A DNA stretch of 36,818 nucleotides, taken from positions 1 to 36,818 of the forward strand of contig CAIWTU010000019.1 in the NCBI GenBank assembly GCA_903915655.1, given 5' to 3'. The DNA comes from an uncultured Geobacter sp. GTDB taxonomy: Bacteria; Desulfobacterota; Desulfuromonadia; Geobacterales; Geobacteraceae. Positions 7,821-17,281 of this stretch are shown here, piece after piece. The notes under the pieces were generated by a model. It searched no databases. It saw only the letters and a program-made list of their open reading frames with translations, and was not told the origin of the DNA. Both the position numbers and the translations under genes were made by a program. The first letter of the stretch is position 1. The number at the start of each line of letters is the position of its first letter.

Positions 7821-8893
7821 TCCCTTCCCTCGTACATGTTGCGGTAGTAGTCCAGATAGGCGCCTGACGTCACCTTGTTTACCCACTCCTGGTTTGCCAG
7901 GTACCAGTCGATAGTTTCATCTATCCCATTTTCAAAGGTATACGACGGTTCCCATCCGAGTTGACACTTGATTTTAGCGGCATCAATGGCGTAGCGCAGG
8001 TCGTGCCCTGGGCGGTCTTTGACGAAGGTTATAAGGGAGTTGCTGGTCCCCTGTGCCTTGTCAAGTTTTCTGTCCAGCAGGTTGCAGACCAGGTTTACGA
8101 TGTCGATGTTCTGCCATTCGTTGTTGCCCCCGATGTTATATACCTCTCCAGTTGCGCCGTTTTTAAGAACAGTGGCCAGGGCTAGTGAATGGTCCCTGAC
8201 ATGGAGCCAGTCCCTTATATTCTTCCCATCTCCGTAGACCGGAAGGGGTTTGCCTGATAGAATATTGTGGATCAGCAGAGGAACCAACTTCTCAGGGAAC
8301 TGGCAGGGGCCGTAGTTATTGGAGCAACGGGTGGTGATGGCCGGGAATCCGTACGTTTCATGATAGGCCCTGACCAGCAGGTCGGCGCCTGCCTTGCTGG
8401 CGGAATAGGGGGAGTTTGCGGCGAGCGGTGTTTCTTCGGTAAAAAAGCCGTTTTTCCCGAGACTACCATAGACCTCATCGGTCGAAACCTGGATATAGCG
8501 GAAGGGGTCGACGATTTTTTTCAACCAGTATTTGCGACTTTCCTCGAGGAGTACCTGCGTCCCGAGTACATTGGTCCTTACAAAGAGCTCCGGTCCCAGA
8601 ATGGAACGGTCTACATGGGATTCTGCTGCAAAATGGACAACCGCGTCTATTGTCTCCTCTTCCAGTAAAGATGCAACCAGTCCGGCGTCGCAGATATCCC
8701 CTTTGACAAATCGGTATCGGGCGTTATTCTCGATGTGACTCAGGTTTTCCAGATTGCCGGCGTAGGTGAGAAGGTCAAGATTAATTACCCGGACATCGGG
8801 ATGGTCTTTAATGAAATGGTTGATGAAGTTTGAACCGATGAATCCGGCGCCGCCGGTTACCAGAACGGCCTGGGGATTGAAAGTTGTCGACAT
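7817..8893 (-). CDS. rfbB: dTDP-glucose 4,6-dehydratase
   Basis: RfbB converts dTDP-glucose to dTDP-4-keto-6-deoxyglucose with bound NAD+. The 358-residue protein shows TGGAGFIGSNF at the N-terminus, the catalytic STDEVYG region and Y-S-A-S-K in NSPYSASKAGADLL. I place the start at the ATG at 8893 because an AAGGA ribosome binding site (complement of 8901-8905) sits 7 bases upstream; a TTG two codons earlier would be too close to it. It is the first gene of the operon, coupled to rfbD by ATGA. The gene order rfbB-rfbD-cupin lacks the rfbA and rfbC found in common dTDP-rhamnose operons. Confidence 0.93.
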   Translation of the reverse strand: MSTTFNPQAVLVTGGAGFIGSNFINHFIKDHPDVRVINLDLLTYAGNLENLSHIENNARYRFVKGDICDAGLVASLLEEETIDAVVHFAAESHVDRSILGPELFVRTNVLGTQVLLEESRKYWLKKIVDPFRYIQVSTDEVYGSLGKNGFFTEETPLAANSPYSASKAGADLLVRAYHETYGFPAITTRCSNNYGPCQFPEKLVPLLIHNILSGKPLPVYGDGKNIRDWLHVRDHSLALATVLKNGATGEVYNIGGNNEWQNIDIVNLVCNLLDRKLDKAQGTSNSLITFVKDRPGHDLRYAIDAAKIKCQLGWEPSYTFENGIDETIDWYLANQEWVNKVTSGAYLDYYRNMYEGRE

Positions 8894-9097
8894 TTGCAAT
8901 TCCTTTTAAAAAAGTTGTTGTTTCATTGCAGTGGCTTTTCTCCGTGACATAGTTGGTGTTTCCGGCTTCGAAGGGATAGGACTCTGTCAGCGTGGGAAGG
9001 GTGGGGCAAATCAGACATATGACTACCCTGTCTGGAAAAAAAGATAACACAGGCTGATTGGAAAAAACAGAGAAATTATCGACTAAAGGACCCGCTG

Positions 9098-11791
9098 ATG
9101 AGGAGTTTTATCGGAAATGTCACCCCCGGATGGCTCGAAGCCCAGTACCTTTTATGGAAAGAGTCTCCGGAGAGGGTTTCTCATGAATGGCGTCTCTTCT
9201 TCCAAGGTGTTGAAGTCGGGCTGGGGACCACCTCCGATAGGGAGCCTCTGGCACCTGAACTCGCACTCAAACAGTCAGGCGTCCACGCCCTGATCCACCG
9301 TTATCGTGATATCGGACATCTGCTGGCCTGTACCGACCCGCTATCTGCATGCAGTACCTGCCACCCGCTGCTCGAACCAGAGGTTTTCGGCCTTGATGAG
9401 GGGGATATGGAGAGGGTATTCCGGGTCAGAAACTTCGTCAAGAGTGATGCAACCCTGCGTGAGATAGTGGAGGTGATGCGGGAGACTTACTGCCGCTCCA
9501 TTGGCGTCGAATTCATGCATATCCAGGAGCATCTGGAGAGGGAGTGGCTCATTGAACGGATGGAGACCGCCAGGAACCGGCCGCAGCTCTCTCTGGAAAA
9601 GCGTCTCTCCATTCAGGGGAAACTCCTGCAGACGACCCTTTTTGAGGCCTTTCTCAACAGGAAGTTTCCTGGGGAGACCCGTTTCTCCCTTGAGGGGGGA
9701 GAGACGTTGATCCCCATGCTTGATGAAATCGTCACCTCTGCCGCCACTCATGCTATTACAGACATCGTCCTGGGGATGTCTCACCGGGGGCGCTTGAGCG
9801 TACAGGCAACTATTTTGGGAAGAGCGTACGAAAATATTTTCGCTGAATTCGGGGAGAATGCAGGAGTTGGTTTTGCTGGTGACGGCGATGTCAGGTACCA
9901 CAGCGGGTTTTCGGCCGATCTTGACCTTGCCGACGGATCAAGCGTTCACCTTTCTCTTGCACCGAACCCGAGCCACCTTGAGGCGATTGACCCGGTGGTT
10001 GAAGGGAAGTGCAGGGCCAGACAGGATCGTCACGGCGATAGTGGCGCAAAAAAGGTTCTCCCCCTCCTTATACATGGTGATGCTGCATTTGCCGGACAGG
10101 GGATAGTTGCCGAGACCCTGAACATGTCCAGGTTAGAAGGATACGGGACAGGGGGCACCTTTCATATAGTCCTTAACAACCAGATAGGTTTTACCACGGC
10201 CCCTTCCGAAGCCCGGTCGACCCGGTATGCAACAGATATCGCGAAGATGCTCATGGCCCCCATCTTTCACGTCCACGGGGAAAATCCGGAGGCTGCGGTT
10301 CACACCGTTGCGCTTGCCCTTTCCTACCGTCAGAAATTTGGCAGGGACGTGGTTGTCGAGTTGATCTGCTACCGCCGTCATGGCCACAATGAAGGTGATG
10401 AACCTTATTTTACCCAGCCGCTCATGTGTGAAAAGATAATGAATCGTATTCCTGTCTGCCGGATATATGGCGATAAGTTATTGGCAGAGGGTGCCGACCA
10501 GGGAGCGGTTGCGGAAATGGCCAAGGGGATAAGCGAACGGCTGGAGGTGGCGTACGGAAAGGTCCCCTCTGGTGTCACTACCGGATTCAAGGGGCAATGG
10601 AAAATTTTCGAGACCGAATACTCTTCAGGCAAAGTCGAGACAGCTGTCGAACCTGCTCTCCTCCGCTCCATGGCGGATGCCCTTGCGGTGGTTCCGGATG
10701 CTTTTGTGCCACATCCCAAAATTGCCCTCCTGCTTCAGAAACGTCGTGATGCAGTGCTGCATGGGGGAGGTATCGACTGGGCAAACGCCGAAACCCTGGC
10801 TTTTGCAAGCCTGCTCAGGGAGGGGGTTTCCGTTCGGTTGAGTGGTCAGGACAGCAGACGTGGGACCTTCAGTCAGAGGCATTGTCTTATCGTAGATATG
10901 CAGACCGAACTGCCGTATCTGCCGTTGGCTTCGGTGGGGGAGGGGGGTGCTCTCTTTTACCCCTATGACAGTCTTCTGTCGGAAGCCGGAGTACTTGGCT
11001 TCGAATATGGCTATTCCACGGAGTCACCGGAAATATTGACCATATGGGAGGCCCAGTACGGTGATTTTGCCAATGGCGCCCAAATAATAATCGATCAGTT
11101 TGTCTCAAGCGGCGGGACCAAATGGAGAAAAGGGAGCGGCTTGGTTATGTTATTGCCCCACGGTTATGAAGGGCAGGGTTCCGAGCACTCCAGCGCAAGA
11201 ATCGAGCGCTTTCTGCAGCTTTGCGGAGATAATAACATGCAGGTTGCCTTCCCGACGACCCCTGCCCAGTTTTTTCACCTCCTGCGCCGACAGGTAAAAC
11301 AACCTTTTCGAATCCCGCTGGTCGTATTTACTCCAAAAAGTCTGCTTCGGCACCCCCTGTGCGTTTCCCGTCTCGATGATTTCAGTGGGGATTGGTTTCA
11401 GGAGATTCTGCCGGGTGCGGAAAATCCTGAAATAATCAGAGCGGTTCTAATCTGTTCTGGTAAAATATATCTTGAACTTCTTGAGTGGAAAAAGAGGTCC
11501 GCCAGGGAGGATGTGGCACTGATCCGGATAGAGCAATTGTATCCTCTTCGTCTGGACCTGCTGCGGCATGAGCTTTTCCGGTACCGAAAGGCCGAAAGCT
11601 TTGCGTGGGTACAGGAAGAGCCCCGTAATATGGGCGCCTGGACATATATCCGCCCGTATCTTGCCAAACTCATCGGTAAAGATCCTGCCTATAAAGGGCG
11701 AAAGGAGAGCGCTTCACCAGCCGTCGGATCACGGCGGCAGCATAAGCTCGAGCAGGAACGGGTCATTGCCGAGGCGTTTACCAGGAAGTAG
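9098..11791 (+). CDS. sucA: 2-oxoglutarate dehydrogenase E1 (decarboxylating) subunit
   Basis: E1 uses thiamine diphosphate to decarboxylate 2-oxoglutarate and pass the succinyl group to the lipoyl arm of SucB in the TCA cycle. The 897-residue protein has the N-terminal E2-binding segment (about residues 11-32, ending SHEWRLFFQG), GMSHRGRLSV (about 225), the diphosphate-binding GDAAFAGQG (about 326), NNQIGFTT, the RRHGHNEGDEP motif and SGQDSRRGTFSQRH. Length is close to the usual 930. It is divergent from rfbB across a 204-base gap. sucB follows after 164 bases containing a palindromic element. Geobacter-type bacteria also use ferredoxin-dependent 2-oxoglutarate oxidoreductase, so this complex may be accessory; that is inference. 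Confidence 0.95.
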   Translation: MRSFIGNVTPGWLEAQYLLWKESPERVSHEWRLFFQGVEVGLGTTSDREPLAPELALKQSGVHALIHRYRDIGHLLACTDPLSACSTCHPLLEPEVFGLDEGDMERVFRVRNFVKSDATLREIVEVMRETYCRSIGVEFMHIQEHLEREWLIERMETARNRPQLSLEKRLSIQGKLLQTTLFEAFLNRKFPGETRFSLEGGETLIPMLDEIVTSAATHAITDIVLGMSHRGRLSVQATILGRAYENIFAEFGENAGVGFAGDGDVRYHSGFSADLDLADGSSVHLSLAPNPSHLEAIDPVVEGKCRARQDRHGDSGAKKVLPLLIHGDAAFAGQGIVAETLNMSRLEGYGTGGTFHIVLNNQIGFTTAPSEARSTRYATDIAKMLMAPIFHVHGENPEAAVHTVALALSYRQKFGRDVVVELICYRRHGHNEGDEPYFTQPLMCEKIMNRIPVCRIYGDKLLAEGADQGAVAEMAKGISERLEVAYGKVPSGVTTGFKGQWKIFETEYSSGKVETAVEPALLRSMADALAVVPDAFVPHPKIALLLQKRRDAVLHGGGIDWANAETLAFASLLREGVSVRLSGQDSRRGTFSQRHCLIVDMQTELPYLPLASVGEGGALFYPYDSLLSEAGVLGFEYGYSTESPEILTIWEAQYGDFANGAQIIIDQFVSSGGTKWRKGSGLVMLLPHGYEGQGSEHSSARIERFLQLCGDNNMQVAFPTTPAQFFHLLRRQVKQPFRIPLVVFTPKSLLRHPLCVSRLDDFSGDWFQEILPGAENPEIIRAVLICSGKIYLELLEWKKRSAREDVALIRIEQLYPLRLDLLRHELFRYRKAESFAWVQEEPRNMGAWTYIRPYLAKLIGKDPAYKGRKESASPAVGSRRQHKLEQERVIAEAFTRK

Positions 11792-11929
11792 CTTTCATAA
11801 GAGGCTCGACAAATGATTGTCATCCCCGAATGCCTCTATCGGGGATCCAGTCTTTTCAGCCGGTTAAAATCTGGATTCCGGCTAGAAGCCTGCCGGAATG
11901 ACAATTATTCCGACTTTTGCAAGAGGCTC
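11792..11929. repeat. Imperfect 16-bp direct repeats flanking the sucA-sucB palindrome
   Basis: CTTTCATAAGAGGCTC (11792-11807), starting right after the sucA stop, and CTTTTGCAAGAGGCTC (11914-11929) match at 13 of 16 positions in the same orientation. They enclose the palindrome at 11816-11905 but do not touch its ends, so they are either part of a larger element or a decayed target duplication. Confidence 0.55.
11816..11905. repeat. REPIN-like imperfect palindrome between sucA and sucB
   Basis: Two inverted arms of 35 bases (11816-11850 and 11871-11905) flank a 20-base spacer. The outer ends ATTGTCAT and ATGACAAT and the inner ends ATCCAG and CTGGAT match exactly. Each arm itself contains a smaller hairpin, CCCCGA/TCGGGG in the left and CCGGC/GCCGG in the right. 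Two REP-like units in inverted orientation is the structure of a REPIN. In mRNA it would form a large hairpin between E1 and E2 and could change their relative expression. Confidence 0.75.
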
Positions 11930-11955
11930 ATAAAATTTGAATAACGGAGTATTGC

Positions 11956-13074
11956 ATGGAAATCAAGGTTCCTGAAGTTGGTGAATCCATTTACGAGGGA
12001 CTGCTGGTCAAATGGCACAGGCGCAATGGTGAGATGGTGAAGAGGGATGAGCCCCTCTGCGAGATAGAGACGGACAAGATAACCATAGAGCTGAATGCCG
12101 AAGTTGATGGTCTCCTCTCGATTCGCGCAGAGGAGGGGGCTACGGTAAAGATCGGCGCCGTTATAGGAATTATCGGGGAGGATTCCCCCTTGCAGGCGCT
12201 CTCTGAAAAATTACAGGGAAAGGTGGCCCCTGCAGTCGTAATCCCCGGCTCTGCCGGACCTATCTCTCCTGCTGCACGTAAACTGGCACGGGAAGCTGAG
12301 CTCAAAAAGGGGGAAGACCTTCAGACTCCGGCAGTCCGCTCCGAAGATCAAACCGTCTATAAAGGCTCCGGGGAAGAAAGGGTTACCCGTAAGGCGATGA
12401 CCCCAATCCGCAGGCGGGTTGCGGAAAGAGTGCTGGCAGCTAGGCAGCAGACGGCAATGTTGACCACCTTCAATGAAGCAGACATGGGGAGAGTGATTGC
12501 ACTGCGGCAAAAGTACAGGGAGGCCTTCAAAAGGAAGCATGGAGTTGATCTCGGGCTCATGTCATTCTTTGTCAAGGCATCTGTGGAGGCGTTGCAGGAA
12601 TTCCCGGAGGTGAATGCCAGGATTGACGGAGATGAAATCGTTTACCACCATTTCTATGATATCTGCGTTGCCATCGGGTGGGAGAAGGGGCTCGTAGCGC
12701 CGGTCATACGGGATGCCGACCGGCTCCATTTCGCGGAAATAGAAAAGAGTATCGATAATTTCGTTGAAAAGGTGAAGAGCGACCGACTGAATATTTCCGA
12801 CCTCGAAGGCGGCACGTTTACAATCAGCAACGGTGGAGTCTACGGGTCGCTCTTTGCCACACCGATCCTGAATTCACCCCAGAGCGGCATTCTAGGGATG
12901 CATGTTATCCAGGACCGGCCTATGGCCTTGAATGGTAAAGTCGTTATCCGGCCGATGATGTACCTGTCGCTTACCTATGATCACCGGATCATCGACGGCA
13001 GGCATTCGGTACAATTTTTGAAAAAAGTCAAGGAATATCTGGAGGATCCGGAGGAGATGCTTCTGGAGGCGTGA
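11956..13074 (+). CDS. sucB: Dihydrolipoyllysine succinyltransferase (E2 of 2-oxoglutarate dehydrogenase)
   Basis: E2 carries the succinyl group on a swinging lipoyl arm and transfers it to CoA; it forms the core of the complex. The 372 residues comprise a lipoyl domain (1-75) with the lipoylated lysine K41 in [10 protein letters not shown], a linker, a peripheral subunit-binding segment [16 protein letters not shown] (101-116), and the catalytic domain (about 145-372) with [11 protein letters not shown] and the active site YDHRIIDG (H343, D347). Unusually, the binding segment keeps only its first helix: the G-T-G-x-G-G-R-x-x-x-x-D-V half seen in E. coli SucB is missing. The catalytic part is complete. 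E1 is encoded upstream and E3 downstream. Confidence 0.94.
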   Translation: MEIKVPEVGESIYEGLLVKWHRRNGEMVKRDEPLCEIETDKITIELNAEVDGLLSIRAEEGATVKIGAVIGIIGEDSPLQALSEKLQGKVAPAVVIPGSAGPISPAARKLAREAELKKGEDLQTPAVRSEDQTVYKGSGEERVTRKAMTPIRRRVAERVLAARQQTAMLTTFNEADMGRVIALRQKYREAFKRKHGVDLGLMSFFVKASVEALQEFPEVNARIDGDEIVYHHFYDICVAIGWEKGLVAPVIRDADRLHFAEIEKSIDNFVEKVKSDRLNISDLEGGTFTISNGGVYGSLFATPILNSPQSGILGMHVIQDRPMALNGKVVIRPMMYLSLTYDHRIIDGRHSVQFLKKVKEYLEDPEEMLLEA

Positions 13075-13230
13075 AGGGTCCGCAGATCCCTTGTACGATG
13101 CCTGGATTCATTTCCGTTATTGAGAATCGTTATTCGGGGTAATCGAAGCAGAATCCGGAATTCGGGAAGCCCGGAGTCCCTTTTTTGCAGTAGTGACAGA
13201 GTGAGAAAAAAACCGAACAGGAGGGATTGA

Positions 13231-14655
13231 ATGCCTGGAGATATATTTGATCTGATAGTTATCGGCGCCGGCCCCGGAGGGTACGTGGCCGCTATTCGTG
13301 CCGCCCAGCTTGGAATGAAGGTTGCGGTGGTGGAAAAGAGGGCATGCCTCGGCGGGGTCTGTCTGAACGAAGGATGCATACCGAGCAAGGCGCTGCTGGA
13401 TTCCAGCGAGCTGTTCGCTCTGGCAAGGGATAGATTTGCCGGTCACGGGATTGCTCTTGGTGCTCTGGAGCTCGATCTGGTTAAAATGATGTCGCGCAAG
13501 GACGATGTGGTCCGAAAACTGACCGATGGCATCGCCTTTCTTTTCAAGAAAAACAGGATTAATCGCTTCTCCGGCACTGGAAAACTGGCAGGCCAAAGGG
13601 CGGATGGCTTGCAGGTAGTTGCCGTGACTACCGCTGATAACCCGGCCATCCCGCAGCTTTTAAACGGCAACAAAGTCCTCCTGGCCACAGGCAGCCAACC
13701 TGTTGGGCTCCCTTTTCTCCCTTTTGACGGTACTACGGTGGTCAGCTCTCGGGAAGCACTGGCCTTTACGGCCGTTCCCGAACATCTGCTGGTGGTAGGG
13801 GGAGGGTGTATCGGTCTGGAGCTTGGATCGGTCTGGAACCGTCTCGGCGCGAAGGTTACGGTGGTGGAGACGCTCCCCTGGCTCCTGCCGAATACAGACC
13901 GGCAGTTGGCCGATGCACTGGTCCGCTCTCTCCGGAAACAGGGGGTCAACTTTCTGCTTCAGTCAGGGGTTACAGGTGCGGAGCTGCGGAGTGGGACTGC
14001 TCAGGTGACTGTTCAGACTGGAGAGAAGAGAGAAAAAATAACCTGCGACAAGGTCCTGGTTGCTGTCGGCAGAAAGCCCCTTACCGTAAACCTCGGGCTG
14101 GCCGAGGTCGGTGTTGAACTTGACGGGAAGGGTCGGGTGAAAGTTGATGCCAATTATCTAACCACTGTTCCCAATATTTATGCCATAGGGGACTTGATAC
14201 CCGGACCGTTGCTGGCGCACAGGGCGATGGAAGAGGGGGGAGTCTGCGTAGAACGTATTGCCGGACAGGCTTCCCGGGTGGAGTACGAATACCTTCCCGG
14301 AGTAGTTTACACCTGGCCGGAGCTTGCCTTCGTCGGGAATACCGAGGAGGAACTGAGGGCTGGAGATATTCCGTATGCTGCGGGTCGTTCCCCCTTTTCA
14401 GCTAACGGAAGGGCAAGATGTATCGATGAAATAGATGGTTTCGTCAAGATTCTCGCCCACAAGGAAACCGGAGTGGTTCTCGGCATCCATATTGTCGGGC
14501 CGCGTGCTTCTGAGATGATTGCCGAGGCAGTTACGGTTATGACATACGGTGGCAGCGTCCAAGATATAGCTTTGACTTTCCACGCTCATCCGACCCTCTC
14601 CGAGGCAGTGAGGGAGGCGGCCCTGGATCTGGAGAAGCGTTCGATACACGCATAA
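13231..14655 (+). CDS. lpdA: Dihydrolipoamide dehydrogenase (E3)
   Basis: E3 reoxidises the dihydrolipoyl arm of E2 with FAD and NAD+. The 474-residue protein has the FAD motif GAGPGGYVAA (12-21), the redox disulfide in CLNEGC (C44, C49), an NAD-binding motif VGGGCIGLELGS, the second FAD motif IYAIGDLIPGP, and the C-terminal catalytic pair H453 and E458 in HAHPTLSEA. A good ribosome binding site, AGGAGGG, precedes the ATG. The gap of 156 bases from sucB holds no recognisable gene. Location in the cluster points to service in the 2-oxoglutarate complex, though such enzymes can be shared. Confidence 0.95.
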   Translation: MPGDIFDLIVIGAGPGGYVAAIRAAQLGMKVAVVEKRACLGGVCLNEGCIPSKALLDSSELFALARDRFAGHGIALGALELDLVKMMSRKDDVVRKLTDGIAFLFKKNRINRFSGTGKLAGQRADGLQVVAVTTADNPAIPQLLNGNKVLLATGSQPVGLPFLPFDGTTVVSSREALAFTAVPEHLLVVGGGCIGLELGSVWNRLGAKVTVVETLPWLLPNTDRQLADALVRSLRKQGVNFLLQSGVTGAELRSGTAQVTVQTGEKREKITCDKVLVAVGRKPLTVNLGLAEVGVELDGKGRVKVDANYLTTVPNIYAIGDLIPGPLLAHRAMEEGGVCVERIAGQASRVEYEYLPGVVYTWPELAFVGNTEEELRAGDIPYAAGRSPFSANGRARCIDEIDGFVKILAHKETGVVLGIHIVGPRASEMIAEAVTVMTYGGSVQDIALTFHAHPTLSEAVREAALDLEKRSIHA

Positions 14656-14791
14656 ATGATAGGGCAAAAGCTTTTATTCCTGGGATTTCTAGTGGAATTT
14701 GCGGAAAGCGCACGAAAACCCTTTCATGATGCCCGCATGATTGATGGAAATCAAAATTAGACGGGAATTCTCTTTGAAGGAGGAGGTACGC

Positions 14792-17215
14792 ATGTTTACA
14801 GATGAACGTAAAGTTCCGGCGCATAGGCTTTCCTGGAAATGTGAGCAGGAGCTGTTTGAATTTCAGACCACCGAAGAGTTGGAGGAACTTGAAGGCTCTA
14901 TCGGCCAGGAACGTGCCGTCCGTTCCATTGAATTTGGCCTCGGCATGGTTGCCAGCGGGTTCAACCTCTTCCTGTCAGGTGAAACAGGGACAGGACGCAC
15001 TTCATCCATTCTAAACCTGTTAAAAAAACGGGCCAAAAGCGGACCTCCTCCCCAGGACTGGTGCTATGTCAATAATTTCAAGTACCCGGACAACCCGATC
15101 TCGCTTTCCCTGCCGATAGGCATGGGGAAAGAGTTGGAGAGCGAGATGCGGGAGCTCCTCCTGGCGGTCAAAATAGATATTCCCAAGGCACTGCAGAGCA
15201 AAGACTATGAACTGCACAAGACAGCGGTCATCCTGGAGAACCAGGAGAAGAATAACCAGTTGTTCAGCTCTCTTGAGAAGGAAGCAATCGGTAAAGGATA
15301 TGTCCTGCAGAGGACCGTTTCCGGTCTGGTCGTGGTACCCCAGCTTGAAGGGCGCAATATGACTAACGGCGAATATGAAAGCCTTTCCGAGGAGGAACGG
15401 GAAAAGATTGATGCCGCCGGCAACGAATTGAAGGGTAAGCTTGCCGACGTTCTCATTGAGGTGAGGGAAAACGAGAAAGCTCTCAGGGATGCATTGGGAA
15501 AACTGGACCGTGACCTTGGTTTTGCTGCAGTGGGACATCATATCGATCGATTGAAATCCAAGTTTGCCGGGAATGCAAAGGTAATCGATTATTTGGAGTC
15601 GGTGCAAGAGGATTTCCTTCTCAACCTGGACGATTTCAGAGGGGCGGAACCGCAGCAGCAGGTAATCCCGGGGATGAGGATGCTTTCACCACAGGCCCCT
15701 TCTCTGGAAAGGTACGCGGTTAATGTGTTCGTCGACAACCAGGATACCGTCGGGGCACCCGTGGTATGCGAACCGAATCCAACCTACAATAACCTGTTCG
15801 GTCGTATCGACCATGTCATGCAAATGGGAGGTGTCGCGACTACCAGCTTTACCCAGATAAAGGCTGGCGCTCTGCACCGGGCAAACGGCGGCTATCTGGT
15901 TGTCAACGCCCGTGAGGTTCTTATCAATCCCTTTGCCTGGGATGCCCTGAAGCGATGTATTCGCAACAGCGAAATAAAAATAGAAGATGTCATGGAGCAG
16001 TACCGTGTACTAACAGTCGTGTCGCTGAAGCCGGAACCTGTACCGCTTAAAGCGAAAATCATCTTGACCGGTTCCCCCATGATTTATTACCTCCTTTTCC
16101 ATCTTGAGCCCGACTACCGGAAGCTTTTCAAGGTGAAAGCCGATTTTGACAGCCAGGTCACCAGAACACCGGAAGTAATGAGGGACTATGCCCTTTTTGT
16201 CTCGAGCCACTGCAAAAAGGAAAACCTGGTCCCTTTTGCCAGATCCGCCGTAGCCGGGCTTCTTGAATATGCGGCACGCTGTGTAGAGGATCAGGGAAAA
16301 CTTACATCGCAACTGATGGAGCTGACCAACCTGATCCGGGAGGCTGACTATTGGGCGAGGGAAGAGAAAAAAACCGTCGTTGACCGGGATGTCTTCAATC
16401 GGACAATAGAAGAAAAGGTTTACCGCAGCAACCGGATTCAAGAGCGCCTGCAAGAGTTGATCGAAGAAGGCACCCTGCTGGTGGACACTGCCGGAACAGA
16501 AGTTGGGCAGGTAAACGGGCTGTCTGTGATGCAGCTGGGAGACTACAGCTTCGGCAGACCTTCTCGGGTGACGGCACGCATCTACATGGGGCGTGGAGGG
16601 ATGGTAAATATAGAGAGGGAGGTGAAGCTTTCCGGTCCGATCCATGACAAGGGAGTCTTGATCCTTACCGGCTATCTGGGGGGGAAATATGCCTTTGACA
16701 AGCCCCTCTCTTTTTCTGCGTCTCTCTGTTTTGAGCAGTCATATGAAGGGGTCGAAGGTGATAGCGCCTCCTCCACTGAGCTCTATGCCCTGCTCTCGGC
16801 CCTATCCGGGGCGCCGATCAGGCAGGGGATTGCAGTAACCGGCAGCGTCAATCAGCTTGGAAAAGTTCAACCCATCGGCGGGGTAAACTACAAAATAGAA
16901 GGGTTCCATGCGGTCTGTATGATAAACGGACTTACCGGGGAACAAGGTGTAATGATTCCAAAAAGCAACGAGCGGAATCTGATGCTGAAAGATGAAGTGA
17001 TTAACTCGGTTCAGGAAGGGAAGTTCCATATCTGGAGTGTGGAGACAATCGACCAGGGGATTGAAATACTGACCGGAATTCCCGCCGGCGAGCTACAGCC
17101 CGATGGAAGCTATCCGGACGGGACTATTAATTATCTGGTGGACAAGAAACTGCGGGAACTGATCGAGAATATGAAGAAATATTCTGGCATGGGAGAAAGA
17201 GACGAGAAAAAGTAG
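14792..17215 (+). CDS. Lon-family (S16) ATP-dependent protease, LonB-like
   Basis: This is a cytoplasmic AAA+ protease of the Lon-related class with an AAA_32-type ATPase domain, distinct from classical LonA. From the chosen start it has 807 residues. The catalytic dyad is S658 in GDSASSTE and K701 in GGVNYKIEG; their spacing of 43 equals that of E. coli Lon. The P-loop reads GETGTGRT (about 63-70), with arginine where the Walker lysine normally stands. A long helical insertion (about 120-270) follows. The ATG at 14792 is chosen because GGAGGAGGT lies just upstream; a longer frame from 14741 has no such site. Substrates are unknown. Confidence 0.85.
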   Translation: MFTDERKVPAHRLSWKCEQELFEFQTTEELEELEGSIGQERAVRSIEFGLGMVASGFNLFLSGETGTGRTSSILNLLKKRAKSGPPPQDWCYVNNFKYPDNPISLSLPIGMGKELESEMRELLLAVKIDIPKALQSKDYELHKTAVILENQEKNNQLFSSLEKEAIGKGYVLQRTVSGLVVVPQLEGRNMTNGEYESLSEEEREKIDAAGNELKGKLADVLIEVRENEKALRDALGKLDRDLGFAAVGHHIDRLKSKFAGNAKVIDYLESVQEDFLLNLDDFRGAEPQQQVIPGMRMLSPQAPSLERYAVNVFVDNQDTVGAPVVCEPNPTYNNLFGRIDHVMQMGGVATTSFTQIKAGALHRANGGYLVVNAREVLINPFAWDALKRCIRNSEIKIEDVMEQYRVLTVVSLKPEPVPLKAKIILTGSPMIYYLLFHLEPDYRKLFKVKADFDSQVTRTPEVMRDYALFVSSHCKKENLVPFARSAVAGLLEYAARCVEDQGKLTSQLMELTNLIREADYWAREEKKTVVDRDVFNRTIEEKVYRSNRIQERLQELIEEGTLLVDTAGTEVGQVNGLSVMQLGDYSFGRPSRVTARIYMGRGGMVNIEREVKLSGPIHDKGVLILTGYLGGKYAFDKPLSFSASLCFEQSYEGVEGDSASSTELYALLSALSGAPIRQGIAVTGSVNQLGKVQPIGGVNYKIEGFHAVCMINGLTGEQGVMIPKSNERNLMLKDEVINSVQEGKFHIWSVETIDQGIEILTGIPAGELQPDGSYPDGTINYLVDKKLRELIENMKKYSGMGERDEKK

Positions 17216-17281
17216 GGGCGGAGGCGAGCCACTTTACCTGCAAAACAGAAAGTCAGCTGTCAGGGGGATCCGTCAGGAGCG

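Noticed and set aside
8808-9050. Minus-strand frame overlapping the rfbB start
   Set aside because: It is out of frame with rfbB and shows no domain; shadow of the real gene.
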